NCBI GenBank assembly: GCA_020160955.1
Contig: JAIUOX010000050.1
Coordinates: forward strand, 1-32,433
Source of the DNA: Pseudomonadota bacterium
GTDB taxonomy: Bacteria > Pseudomonadota > Alphaproteobacteria > Reyranellales > Reyranellaceae
Length of the DNA: 32,433 nt
Reading direction: 5' to 3'
A model generated the notes under the pieces. That model ran no database searches, was not told where the DNA came from, and worked only from the letters and a program-made list of their open reading frames with translations. Every line of letters starts with the position of its first letter. The stretch's first letter is position 1. Position numbers and translations under genes: made by a program. This document shows positions 1 through 7,289 of the stretch, piece after piece.

Positions 1-1
1 C

Positions 2-1063
2 TTCTCCAGCCGCGGCATCGTCTACAAGCTCAAGGTCTGGCGCCTGCCGCTCGGCGCGCCGCAGGCCCGCGGCAAGGCGTTCGTGAACCTGCTGCCGCTG
101 GCCGAGGGCGAGACGATCAGCGCCGTCATGCCGATGCCGGAGGACGAGGCGAGCTGGTCGACGCTGCACGTCATGTTCGCGACCGCGCGCGGTTTCGTGC
201 GCCGCAACGAGCTCAGCGACTTCGTGAACGTCAACCAGAGCGGCAAGATCGCCATGAAGTTCGAGGGCGACGATGCCGGCGACCGGCTGATCGGCGTCGG
301 CGTCTGCAGCGAGGACCAGGACGTGCTGCTGGCGACCCGCCAGGGCCGCGCCATGCGCTTTCCTGCCGCGACGGTGCGCGTGTTCCAGAGCCGCGCCTCG
401 ACCGGCGTGCGCGGCATCGCGCTGGCCGAGGGCGACGAGGTGATCTCGATGTCGCTGTTCGACAGCGGCAAGGGCATCACCACCGACGAGCGCGACAGCT
501 ACCTGCGCCAGTCGCGCGCGCTGCGCCAGGCCGAGCAGGCGGGCGAGGCGGCGGAAGAGGAGGCCGCGCCCGGGACCGAGGAAGCGACCGCCGCGCCGAC
601 CCTGTCGGCCGAGCGCTTCGAGGAACTGCAGCGCAAGGAAGAGTTCGTGCTGACCGTGGCCTCGTCGGGCTTCGGCAAGCGGACCTCGGCCTTCGAGTAC
701 CGGGTCACCGGCCGCGGCGGCAAGGGCGTCGAGCTGATGAGCCTCGCCAAGGGCGGCGAGGTGGTGGCCGCCTTCCCGATCGGCGACCGCGACCAGATCA
801 TGCTGGTGACCGACGGCGGCACGCTGATCCGCTGCCCGGTCGACGGCATCCGCATCGCGGGACGCGGCACGCGCGGCGTGCGCATCGTGAACGTCAGCGA
901 GGGCGAGCGCGTGGTGTCCGCGGTGCGCATCGGCGAGGACGAGGACGAGCAGGCGCCCGAGAACGGCAACGGTGAAGGCGAGACCGGCGGCGACGACAAC
1001 GGCTCGGACTCCGGCGCCGGACCCGGTGGCGGCGAGCCCGCTTCCGAAACAAACGGTGGATAA
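2..1063 (+). CDS. gyrA: DNA gyrase subunit A, C-terminal part (5' end outside window)
   Basis: GyrA is the DNA breakage-reunion subunit of gyrase. The frame is open from the first bases of the window, so only the C-terminal DNA-wrapping beta-pinwheel is present. The recognisable family stretch ARGKAFVNLLPL lies near the start, followed by repeated blade-like units ending in short motifs such as GRGGKGV and AGRGTRGVRI. A proline-, glutamate- and glycine-rich linker lies between blades around 530-600. The protein ends in an acidic, glycine-rich low-complexity tail of about 50 residues, a common feature of gyrase C-termini that can modulate wrapping. The downstream neighbour is coaD, a pairing that is frequent in alphaproteobacteria. 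The product call is firm; the catalytic N-terminal domain cannot be judged here. Confidence 0.96.
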   Translation, partial: FSSRGIVYKLKVWRLPLGAPQARGKAFVNLLPLAEGETISAVMPMPEDEASWSTLHVMFATARGFVRRNELSDFVNVNQSGKIAMKFEGDDAGDRLIGVGVCSEDQDVLLATRQGRAMRFPAATVRVFQSRASTGVRGIALAEGDEVISMSLFDSGKGITTDERDSYLRQSRALRQAEQAGEAAEEEAAPGTEEATAAPTLSAERFEELQRKEEFVLTVASSGFGKRTSAFEYRVTGRGGKGVELMSLAKGGEVVAAFPIGDRDQIMLVTDGGTLIRCPVDGIRIAGRGTRGVRIVNVSEGERVVSAVRIGEDEDEQAPENGNGEGETGGDDNGSDSGAGPGGGEPASETNGG

Positions 1064-1133
1064 GGCCCGCGCGTGCCGCTAAGACATCGCCGGCGCCCGG
1101 GGCGCACCAATCGAGGGGGAGATGGGGGCAGGC

Positions 1134-1640
1134 ATGGCGTTGAACCGCGTCGGCGTGTATCCAGGCACGTTCGATCCCATCACCAGCGGCCACATGGAAG
1201 TGGTTCGCCGCTCCCTGCGACTGGTGGACAAGCTGATCATCGGCCCCGCGACGAACATCGGGAAGGGGCCGCTGTTCTCGCTCGAGGAACGCATCGACAT
1301 CATCAAGGACGAGATCCAGGAGTTCGCGGAGATCGACCGCGACCGGATCGAGGTCGTGCCGTTCGACGGGCTGCTGATCCATTTCGCCCGGGAAGTCGGG
1401 GCCTCGGTGATCATCCGCGGCCTGCGGGCGGTGTCGGACTTCGAGTACGAGATCCAGATGGCGAACATGAACGCCCGGATGGAGCCGAACATCGAGACCA
1501 TCTTCCTGATGGCCTCGGACCGGCACCAGTTCATCGCCTCGTCGCTGGTCAAGGACATCGCCCGGCTGGGCGGGGACACCTCCCAGTTCGTGTCCAAGCG
1601 GGTGTTCCAGCGCCTCAAGGCCAAGTTTGCCACCCCCTGA
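1134..1640 (+). CDS. coaD: Pantetheine-phosphate adenylyltransferase
   Basis: CoaD catalyses the penultimate step of coenzyme A synthesis, transferring AMP from ATP to 4'-phosphopantetheine in the cytoplasm. The protein shows the nucleotidyltransferase signature YPGTFDPITSGH (residues 9-20, with the T/HxGH nucleotide-binding motif at 17-20), the conserved IIRGLR stretch, the NMNARM region and the C-terminal ASSLVK motif. Its length of 168 residues is typical. An in-frame ATG at 1122 would add MGAG. I prefer 1134 because family members begin a few residues before the beta-strand VGVYPG, and because the G-rich stretch at 1121-1128 then lies at normal ribosome-binding distance. The gene follows gyrA after 70 bases. 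A short inverted repeat spans the stop codon (1634-1644). Confidence 0.95.
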   Translation: MALNRVGVYPGTFDPITSGHMEVVRRSLRLVDKLIIGPATNIGKGPLFSLEERIDIIKDEIQEFAEIDRDRIEVVPFDGLLIHFAREVGASVIIRGLRAVSDFEYEIQMANMNARMEPNIETIFLMASDRHQFIASSLVKDIARLGGDTSQFVSKRVFQRLKAKFATP

Positions 1641-1657
1641 GGGGACGGGCAGTCGCG

Positions 1658-1686
1658 TTGACCGGGGCTCCCTGCCATCTTATACG
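1658..1686 (+). promoter_or_regulatory. Sigma70-type promoter for tRNA-Lys
   Basis: TTGACC (1658-1663, 5 of 6 to the -35 consensus) is followed after exactly 17 bases by TATACG (1681-1686, 4 of 6 to the -10 consensus). This lies about 41 bases before the tRNA gene and after coaD. The GC-rich stretch just downstream is typical of stringently controlled stable-RNA promoters. It is assigned from sequence only. Confidence 0.6.
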
Positions 1687-1696
1687 GGCGCCGCGC

Positions 1697-1712
1697 GGAG
1701 GGCTGCCCCTCC
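1697..1712 (+). other. Hairpin in the coaD-tRNA-Lys spacer
   Basis: GGAGGG (1697-1702) and CCCTCC (1707-1712) form a perfect 6-bp stem with a CTGC loop. No T-run follows, so it is not a textbook intrinsic terminator. It lies between the predicted transcription start (about 1693) and the tRNA 5' end. It could end coaD readthrough or shape the tRNA precursor leader. Confidence 0.4.
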
Positions 1713-1727
1713 GGGCCAGGCCGGAGC

Positions 1728-1802
1728 GAGCCCGTAGCTCAGCGGTAGAGCATCTGACTTTTAATCAGGTGGTCGTAGGTTCGATCCCTACCGGGCTCAC
1801 CA
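1728..1802 (+). tRNA. tRNA-Lys (anticodon UUU), CCA encoded
   Basis: A full cloverleaf can be drawn. The acceptor stem is GAGCCCG (1728-1734) with CGGGCTC (1792-1798). The D stem is GCTC/GAGC (1737-1751). The anticodon stem TCTGA/TCAGG (one T-G pair) carries the loop CTTTTAA (1758-1764) with anticodon TTT at 1760-1762. The T arm is GTAGG TTCGATC CCTAC (1775-1791). The discriminator is A1799 and the terminal CCA is encoded (1800-1802). It reads AAA and AAG lysine codons. It is followed after 28 bases by the polysaccharide-export genes. Confidence 0.97.
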
Positions 1803-1830
1803 GCGCTTTCAGGAAGGAGACTCGCGGCTC

Positions 1831-2709
1831 ATGCCGTCGGTGAAGATCGTCAACGGCCAGGAGATCGTGGTCGAGGCGCTGGACCCCAGCCAGAGGTTCA
1901 GGCGCTTCCTCCTCAAGCCGTTCCTCAACGTGATCTACAACAAGGAGATCGTGCTGGCGATCCTGCGCCGCGAGCTGCGGGTGCGGTTCACCGGCTCGGC
2001 CGGCGGCTGGCTGTGGGCCGTCGCGGCGCCGCTGCTCGCGATCGTCGTCTACACCTACGCCTTCACCACCAGCATGCAGCTGCCGTTCGCGGAGAACGCG
2101 CCGAACAAGCGGGCCGCCTACGCGGTGTTCATCTTCGCCGGCCTCATCGTGTTCAACTTCTTCTCCGAGATGGCGTACCGCTCGCCGATGCTGCTGCACG
2201 AGTACGCCCACTTCATCAAGAAGACGATCTTCCCGAGCGACATGCTGGCGGTCATCTCGACGCTGCGCGCCGCCGCCTACACCGGCATCGGCGCGGTCGT
2301 GATGCTGATCTGCGTCGTCGTGGTCACCGGCCACCTGCCGTGGACGACGATCTTCATGCCGCTGCTGTTCATCCCGCTGATGGCCTTCCTGATGGGGCTG
2401 GCCTGGTTCCTGTGCGCGATCGGCGCGTTCACCCGCGACGCCGGTTACCTGATGATCAACGTGGTGCCGCTGTTCATGTTCATGACGCCGGTGTTCTTCC
2501 CGCACACCGCGATGTCGGCGCCGTGGAACATCCTGATCTACCTCAACGCGCTGACCGCCTACGTCGAGGTGATGCGCGACCTGGTCCTGATAGGGCAGGC
2601 GCCCAACCTGCTGGTCGTCCTCTGGATGCTGGCGACCTCGATCTTTACATTCTACTTCGGCTACTGGTTTTTCGACAGGTATCGGAATGTCATCGTCGAC
2701 GTCATCTGA
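1831..2709 (+). CDS. ABC-2 type polysaccharide export permease (KpsM/Wzm-like)
   Basis: This is an inner-membrane permease of 292 residues in the ABC-2 family that moves lipid-linked polysaccharides or O-antigen out of the cytoplasm. The sequence has an amphipathic, basic N-terminal region containing LRRELRVRFTGS, a typical entry to this family, followed by about six hydrophobic segments. The first is WLWAVAAPLLAIVVYTYAF and the last lies near the C-terminus. The FMTPVFFP stretch before the last segments is also characteristic. AGGAAGGAG at about 1811-1819 lies upstream of ATG 1831. The reading frame overlaps the ATPase gene by 23 bases, implying translational coupling. Together they form a KpsMT/Wzm-Wzt pair. 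The substrate cannot be deduced; the neighbouring glycosyltransferases suggest a surface glycan or glycolipid. Confidence 0.88.
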   Translation: MPSVKIVNGQEIVVEALDPSQRFRRFLLKPFLNVIYNKEIVLAILRRELRVRFTGSAGGWLWAVAAPLLAIVVYTYAFTTSMQLPFAENAPNKRAAYAVFIFAGLIVFNFFSEMAYRSPMLLHEYAHFIKKTIFPSDMLAVISTLRAAAYTGIGAVVMLICVVVVTGHLPWTTIFMPLLFIPLMAFLMGLAWFLCAIGAFTRDAGYLMINVVPLFMFMTPVFFPHTAMSAPWNILIYLNALTAYVEVMRDLVLIGQAPNLLVVLWMLATSIFTFYFGYWFFDRYRNVIVDVI

Positions 2710-3469
2710 GGTCGTCGTCCGCACCCGGCACCTCGCCAAGGCCTACCAGCTGTACCACAACCGGAGCGATTGGCTGAAGCAGGTCATGCTCGGCTGGTAC
2801 AAGACGTACTACAAGCCGTTCTGGGTGCTGCGCGACATCGACCTCGACGTCTACAAGGGCGACTCGGTCGGCATCCTCGGCCGCAACGGCTGCGGGAAGT
2901 CGACGCTGCTGCAGGTCATCTGCGGCATGACCCTCCCGAGCCACGGCGAGCTGCGGGTGACCGGCCGGGTGGCGCCGGTGCTGGCGCTGGGCGCGACCTT
3001 CGACGGCGAGCTGTCGGGCCGCGAGAACATCATGATCGGCGGCGCGGTGATGGGCCTGACCCGGGCCGAGCTGCTTGACAAGTTCGGCTCGATCGCCGAG
3101 TTCGCCGGCATCGGCGACTACATGGAACAGCCGGTCAAGCACTACTCGATGGGCATGCGCACCCGGCTGGCCTTCGCGATCTGCGCCCACGTCGAGGCCG
3201 ACATCCTGGTGGTCGACGAGGCGCTGGCGGTCGGCGACGCCACCTTCCAGCGCAAGTGCCTCGAGTGGATCGACAGCTTCCGCGCCAAGGGCACGCTGCT
3301 GTTCGTGTCTCATTCTCCGTCCGAAGTGCGCCGGCTGTGCAACCGCGCCGTCTGGATCGAGGACGGCCGCATCCGCGACCAGGGAGAGCCCCGCACCGTG
3401 GCGCGCGCCTACCACCGCGCCCTCGCCATGGAAAAGGACGACATCCATCGCTTCTCGGCCAGCGAGTAG
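2687..3469 (+). CDS. ABC transporter ATPase for polysaccharide export (KpsT/Wzt-like)
   Basis: This is the nucleotide-binding subunit partner of the preceding permease. Walker A is GRNGCGKST (65-73), the signature is the degenerate YSMGM (153-157) typical of the KpsT/Wzt/TagH group rather than LSGGQ, Walker B is ILVVDE (173-178), and the switch histidine is H209. At 260 residues it lacks the long C-terminal carbohydrate-binding domain of Wzt proteins that recognise capped O-antigens, so it resembles the short KpsT type with a small tail. The N-terminal 45 residues contain a YHNRSDWLK stretch commonly seen before the core in this group. It overlaps the permease gene and is followed after 6 bases by a glycosyltransferase. 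Confidence 0.9.
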   Translation: MSSSTSSEVVVRTRHLAKAYQLYHNRSDWLKQVMLGWYKTYYKPFWVLRDIDLDVYKGDSVGILGRNGCGKSTLLQVICGMTLPSHGELRVTGRVAPVLALGATFDGELSGRENIMIGGAVMGLTRAELLDKFGSIAEFAGIGDYMEQPVKHYSMGMRTRLAFAICAHVEADILVVDEALAVGDATFQRKCLEWIDSFRAKGTLLFVSHSPSEVRRLCNRAVWIEDGRIRDQGEPRTVARAYHRALAMEKDDIHRFSASE

Positions 3470-3475
3470 CCGGCG

Positions 3476-4630
3476 ATGAGTGCCGGCGCGCTCTTCTGGG
3501 CCGGCCTGTCCTGGTGGTCGGTGACGATGGGAGTGCAGTGGCTGAGCGCCGGGCTGGCGCGCCTGTCGCGACCGGCCGCGCCGGTCCGTCACCGCGCGGC
3601 GGACTTCAGCGTGGTCGCCCCGATGGTCGGCCGGCGCGACGCCTCGGAGCCCTACGTCCTGGCGTTGCGGCGTCTGGCCGAGGCCGGGGCCGAGATCCTG
3701 GTCTGCGTGACGTCGGAGAGCGACGAGGCGGTGGCCGCGGTGCGCGCCCATTGGCCACAGGCCACGATCCTGGTCGGCAGCGACGACACCTTCAATCCGA
3801 AGCTCAACAACGTGCGCAAGGGCTTCGAGGCGGCCAGCCGCCCCGTCGTCATGCTGTGCGACGCCGGCATCGCGGTGACCGAGGCCGACCTGGCCGCCGC
3901 CGCGGCCCTCTTGTCGGACAAGGTCGGGCTGGTGCTGGCGCTCAAGGTCGGCACCCATCCCGGCAACTTCGCCGGCGCCATGGAGTGCGCCTACATCAAC
4001 GGGCACCAGGCCCGGTTCCTGCTGGCCGCCGACCGTCTCGGCATGCCGGTGGCGTCGGGCGGCGTCACGATCCTCGGCCGCGACGTGCTGCAGCGGGTCG
4101 GGGGACACCGCGGCTTCCTGAACTACCTGGCCGACGACTATTCCATTGTGCGAACTGTCCGGGACCAGGCCGGCCTGACCACCTGGCTGGCCAACGTCAC
4201 GCCGGCGATGCCGGTCGGGCGGCGGTCGTGGCGCGACGTGTGGCGCCGGCAGGTCCGCTGGGGGTCGACCCGCCTCAAGCTCAGCCCGGAGGTCCGGGCC
4301 CTCGTCCTGTTCGAGCCGGTGATCGGCTGGCTGGCCTCGGGGATCGCCCTGGCGGTGGCGCTGGCGGCGTCCGGCACCGCCATTGCATGGATCGTCGCGG
4401 CCCTGCTGGGCCACAGCGTGGCGTGGCTGGCGGCCGAGGGCTGGTTCCTGTCCCGTTACCGGCTGCCGGGTGGTCCACAGGCCTGGGGGGCCGCCCTGGC
4501 CCGCGAACTTCTGGTACCGTGGCTGGCCATCGAGGCATGGCGGGGCCGCAACCGGATCGACTGGCGCGGCACCGACCTGGCGGCCGGTTGGCAGCCCGGC
4601 GGGGATGCCCAGCCGGGCAAGGGCGTATGA
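3476..4630 (+). CDS. GT21-type glycosyltransferase (ceramide glucosyltransferase/HpnI-like)
   Basis: This 384-residue membrane glycosyltransferase resembles family GT21, which adds a sugar to ceramide or other lipid acceptors. Family landmarks are visible: NPKLNN (107-112), the D2 motif CDAGI (128-132), SGGVTILGRD (194-203), the D3 equivalent LADDYS (218-223) and QVRW (259-262), the (Q/R)xxRW motif. There is one hydrophobic segment at the N-terminus and about two or three near residues 278-350, the usual GT21 layout. It lies 6 bases after the KpsT-like gene and 9 bases before a STAS gene, clearly in the same operon. A role in making the lipid-linked primer or glycolipid exported by the ABC pair is an inference. 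HpnI-like hopanoid-sugar transfer is an alternative; no hopanoid genes are nearby. Confidence 0.8.
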   Translation: MSAGALFWAGLSWWSVTMGVQWLSAGLARLSRPAAPVRHRAADFSVVAPMVGRRDASEPYVLALRRLAEAGAEILVCVTSESDEAVAAVRAHWPQATILVGSDDTFNPKLNNVRKGFEAASRPVVMLCDAGIAVTEADLAAAAALLSDKVGLVLALKVGTHPGNFAGAMECAYINGHQARFLLAADRLGMPVASGGVTILGRDVLQRVGGHRGFLNYLADDYSIVRTVRDQAGLTTWLANVTPAMPVGRRSWRDVWRRQVRWGSTRLKLSPEVRALVLFEPVIGWLASGIALAVALAASGTAIAWIVAALLGHSVAWLAAEGWFLSRYRLPGGPQAWGAALARELLVPWLAIEAWRGRNRIDWRGTDLAAGWQPGGDAQPGKGV

Positions 4631-4639
4631 GGTGAGGAC

Positions 4640-5005
4640 ATGAGTGACATCGCCACGGTCATGCTTCCGGCAAAGATCGACTCCGAGACCTCGGGGGCCG
4701 TCGAGACCCTGATCATTGGCGCGATGCGTCCCGGCGGGCGGCTGATCGTCGATGGCCACGATGTCGCGTACATGAGCGCGGCCGGTGTCCGGGCCTTCGC
4801 CCGGGCCCTGCACCACGCCGAGGAGATCGGGGCCAAAATCGCCTTCTGCCGCTTCACGGGGGCGGCGGCCGACTGCCTGCTGGTCAGCGGTTTCACGGCG
4901 CTTTTCGACGTGCTGGAGACGGTCGAGGCGGCGTCGCAGCGTCTGAAGGGCGGTTCATCGGGTCTGGCGGACGAACGCTTGCGCCGTCGCGGCCATGCGG
5001 GTTAA
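4640..5005 (+). CDS. Stand-alone STAS domain protein (anti-sigma factor antagonist-like)
   Basis: This is a 121-residue protein with a single STAS domain. The core stretch GGRLIVDGHDVAYMSAAGVR (residues 32-51) matches the SpoIIAA-type strand-loop-helix. S46 sits at the position phosphorylated by cognate kinases in anti-sigma antagonists. The last 20 residues are basic and probably disordered. No SpoIIAB-like kinase, phosphatase or sulfate transporter is adjacent, so its partner is unknown. Its position between a glycosyltransferase and an outer-membrane exporter gene, with only 9 bases on the upstream side, suggests that it regulates surface-glycan production post-translationally. That role is inferred from context only. 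Confidence 0.82.
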   Translation: MSDIATVMLPAKIDSETSGAVETLIIGAMRPGGRLIVDGHDVAYMSAAGVRAFARALHHAEEIGAKIAFCRFTGAAADCLLVSGFTALFDVLETVEAASQRLKGGSSGLADERLRRRGHAG

Positions 5006-5057
5006 TTACTGCCGGCTTGAACTACATCATGGGTAGGAACGTGGCGCGGCGCCTGAC

Positions 5058-6248
5058 GTGCCTACCATTCCTAGACGGGGATCGATTTTGACAGTTTGCA
5101 GCCGGCTGAGCGCCGCCGCGCGACCCATCGCCATTCTGATCTCCCTGGCCTTGGGGGCGTGCACGGCGCTGCCCGGTGACGGACCGTGGATGGGCGGCGC
5201 CCAGACGACCAGCACCGAGGCGCTGCCGTTCGACGTCATCGACCTGACCCCGACCACCGTCGTCGCCTATCGCCAGCCCCCCACGCCCGACCGCCCGGTC
5301 TCGGCGGCCGGTGCGACGACCCCGGCGCAGCGGTTGATCGTCGCCCCGGGCGACTCGCTCAAGGTCCGCATCTTCGAGCGCTACGGCGGCAACATCTTCC
5401 CGACCATCCAGGGCACCAGCGCCGATCTCGGCGTCCAGCGCGTCGCCGAGGACGGCACGATCAAGGTGCCGGTGGTCGGCGTCGTGGCCGTCGGCGGCCT
5501 CGACCTCGGTCAGATCGAACGCAAGATCATCCAGCAGCTCGGCAACAAGGTGCAGGAGCCGGAGGTCATCGTCGATTTCGATTCGGCGCGCACCCACACG
5601 GTCTCCGTCTCGGGCGAGGTCAAGAACCCGGGCCGCGTCTCGCTGCTCGACGACGTTCGGACGGTGGTCGACGCCGTGAACAAGGCGGGCGGCCCGGTGG
5701 CTGCCCAGATGGGCTCGGGCGGCAGCGGCGGCGGCACCGGGGCGAGCAACCAGGTCCAGGTCGCCGTGCGGCGCCAGGGCCAGGTCATACTGACGGCACA
5801 ATTTTCGGATCTTCTGGCCGGTGGGGACATACCGGTGCAGAAGGGCGACGACATCGTGGTTCGGCAGAACAACCGGTTCGTCACGGTGCTGGGCGCCGTC
5901 CAGCGCTCGCGCAACGTCGAACTGGGCAAGCACAACCTGACCCTGCTGGAAGCGCTGGGCGAGGTGAGCGGGCTGGCGGACCAGCGCGCCAACAAGACCG
6001 GCGTCTACGTGTTCCGCATGGGCGACCTCGAGACCAACCCCACGGCGCGCGGCCGGGTGTTCCGGCTGGACCTCTTCCAGCCGGTGTCGATCTTCGTCGC
6101 GCAGCAGTTCGGGTTGCAGCCGCGGGACGTCATCTACGTGACGAACGCGCCGCTGTACGAATACGACAAGATCCTGACCGCGATGTACCGCACCTTCTCG
6201 GTGGTCGGCCTCGCCAGGGGCAACCTGCCCCTGACCGTGACCTACTGA
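5058..6248 (+). CDS. Polysaccharide export outer-membrane lipoprotein (Wza-like, SLBB domains)
   Basis: This is a periplasmic/outer-membrane polysaccharide exporter of the Poly_export/SLBB family. With the GTG start at 5058, an N-terminal signal segment ends in the lipobox LGAC (residues 32-35), so C35 should be lipidated. The Poly_export domain begins near QRLIVAPGDSLKVRIF and contains the RVAEDGTIKVPVVGVV pattern. One or two SLBB repeats follow (VSVSGEVKNPGRVSL, then VTVLGAVQRSRNVEL), and the end carries the ILTAMYRTFS amphipathic stretch. An in-frame TTG at 5088 would also leave a good signal peptide and has a purine-rich AGACGGGGA just upstream, so the true start is uncertain. There is no Wzc-like co-polymerase in the window. 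Confidence 0.87.
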   Translation: MPTIPRRGSILTVCSRLSAAARPIAILISLALGACTALPGDGPWMGGAQTTSTEALPFDVIDLTPTTVVAYRQPPTPDRPVSAAGATTPAQRLIVAPGDSLKVRIFERYGGNIFPTIQGTSADLGVQRVAEDGTIKVPVVGVVAVGGLDLGQIERKIIQQLGNKVQEPEVIVDFDSARTHTVSVSGEVKNPGRVSLLDDVRTVVDAVNKAGGPVAAQMGSGGSGGGTGASNQVQVAVRRQGQVILTAQFSDLLAGGDIPVQKGDDIVVRQNNRFVTVLGAVQRSRNVELGKHNLTLLEALGEVSGLADQRANKTGVYVFRMGDLETNPTARGRVFRLDLFQPVSIFVAQQFGLQPRDVIYVTNAPLYEYDKILTAMYRTFSVVGLARGNLPLTVTY

Positions 6249-6284
6249 TCGCGGCTTGAACGGAAGGGCTTGGCAGGCTTGAGC

Positions 6285-7289
6285 ATGGCTGGATCGGGCA
6301 AGATCGTACGGGCAGCGGTCGGGGTGGTCGCGGTGGCGGCCATCGCCGGTGGCGGCGTATGGCTGCTGTCCGGCCCGAGGACCAGCAGCGCGCAGGAGAC
6401 CGCGAAGGCCGCCAACCAGCAGCCGCTGCTGGCCCGTGGCTACACCGACGCGCCGGAAGGCACGGTGGTGATCGCCGGCGACCCGGCGGGCGGCAGCGTG
6501 CTCACCGAGCTCAAGGTCAAGGACGGCCAGAAGGTCAAGAAGGGCGAGATCGTCGCCGTGCTGTCGAACTTCGCCCGCGCCGACGTCTCGCTGCGGATGG
6601 CCGAGGCCGACCTCGCCAAGCTGAAGCAGACCGGCGAGTTCGTGCTGCGCGGTACCCGCAAGGCCGACATCGCGCTGCAGGAAGCCCAGCTCAAGACCAG
6701 CATCGAGCAGGCCCGTCTCGACACCCTGCTGCGCGCCCGCTCGGGCAAGGCGCCGGACGTGCGCGAGCTCGAGGCGGCGATCGCCGAGCAGGGGCTCGAG
6801 CGCCAGAAGGTCCGGCTCGAGCTGATGAAGACCACGCTCGACAATGACCTCGCGCAGCACGAGATCGACATGGCCAACACCCAGGCCCGCGTCGACAGCG
6901 CCAAGCGCACCCTCGAGGACGCGCTGGTGCGGGCGCCGATCGACGGCGTCGTCGTCCAGATCTTCACCCGCGAGGGCGAGCGCGTGTCGCCGAGCGGCAT
7001 CGTCAAGATCGTCGACATGAGCAAGCTGCGCGTGCTGGCGGACGTCGACGAGCTGAACGTCGGCCGGCTGAAGCCGGGCGGCAAGGTCGATGTCACCTTC
7101 CGCGGCAACAACGATGTCTTCAAGGGTACGATCGAGCGCATCGCGCCGACCGTGAAGCGCATGCAGCGCGTCGAGCCGGACGGCGGCTCGTCGACCGATG
7201 CCCGCGTCGTGCAGGTCGAGATCACGATCGACGATCCCGCCAGCATGCCGCAGGTGCTCGGCCGCGAGACGCGAGTCACGTTCCTCTGA
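6285..7289 (+). CDS. Periplasmic adaptor / membrane fusion protein (HlyD/DevB-like)
   Basis: This 334-residue membrane fusion protein links an inner-membrane exporter with an outer-membrane channel. It has one N-terminal membrane anchor (about residues 8-28), a first half lipoyl motif (TELKVKDGQKVKKGEIVAVL), a long charged alpha-helical hairpin (about 95-205), the second lipoyl half with VRAPIDGVVVQIFTREGERV, and a beta-barrel region ending in GRETRVTFL. The genes that follow encode a DevC-like permease and a DevA-like ATPase, giving the DevBCA order of glycolipid/lipid exporters. In-frame TTG codons at 6270 and 6279 are alternative starts. ATG 6285 has GGCAGG at suitable distance. The stop overlaps the permease start (TGATG). 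Confidence 0.85.
   Translation: MAGSGKIVRAAVGVVAVAAIAGGGVWLLSGPRTSSAQETAKAANQQPLLARGYTDAPEGTVVIAGDPAGGSVLTELKVKDGQKVKKGEIVAVLSNFARADVSLRMAEADLAKLKQTGEFVLRGTRKADIALQEAQLKTSIEQARLDTLLRARSGKAPDVRELEAAIAEQGLERQKVRLELMKTTLDNDLAQHEIDMANTQARVDSAKRTLEDALVRAPIDGVVVQIFTREGERVSPSGIVKIVDMSKLRVLADVDELNVGRLKPGGKVDVTFRGNNDVFKGTIERIAPTVKRMQRVEPDGGSSTDARVVQVEITIDDPASMPQVLGRETRVTFL

Noticed and set aside
1634..1644. CCCC-TGA-GGGG at the coaD stop as a terminator
   Set aside because: The stem is only 4 bp with a 3-base loop and no T-run; it is mentioned under coaD but not called.
1775..1802. tRNA-Lys 3' end as an attachment site with a second copy
   Set aside because: I looked for a direct repeat of the T-arm and acceptor end further along the window and saw none, and there is no integrase gene. 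The island idea stays a lead only.
2702..4816. Very long open frame on the minus strand (about 700 codons)
   Set aside because: It lies opposite the KpsT-like and GT21-like genes, has a low-complexity R/D/H/G-rich translation without domains, and is a by-product of the high GC content.
5017..5022. TTGAAC as a -35 box in the STAS-SLBB spacer
   Set aside because: The sequence 17 bases downstream is GTGGCG-like with no A/T-rich -10, so I do not call a promoter.
5088..5093. TTGACA, a perfect -35 hexamer, near the SLBB lipoprotein start
   Set aside because: It lies inside or at the alternative start of the coding region, and I see no matching -10 at 16-18 bases. It is more interesting as a TTG start codon.
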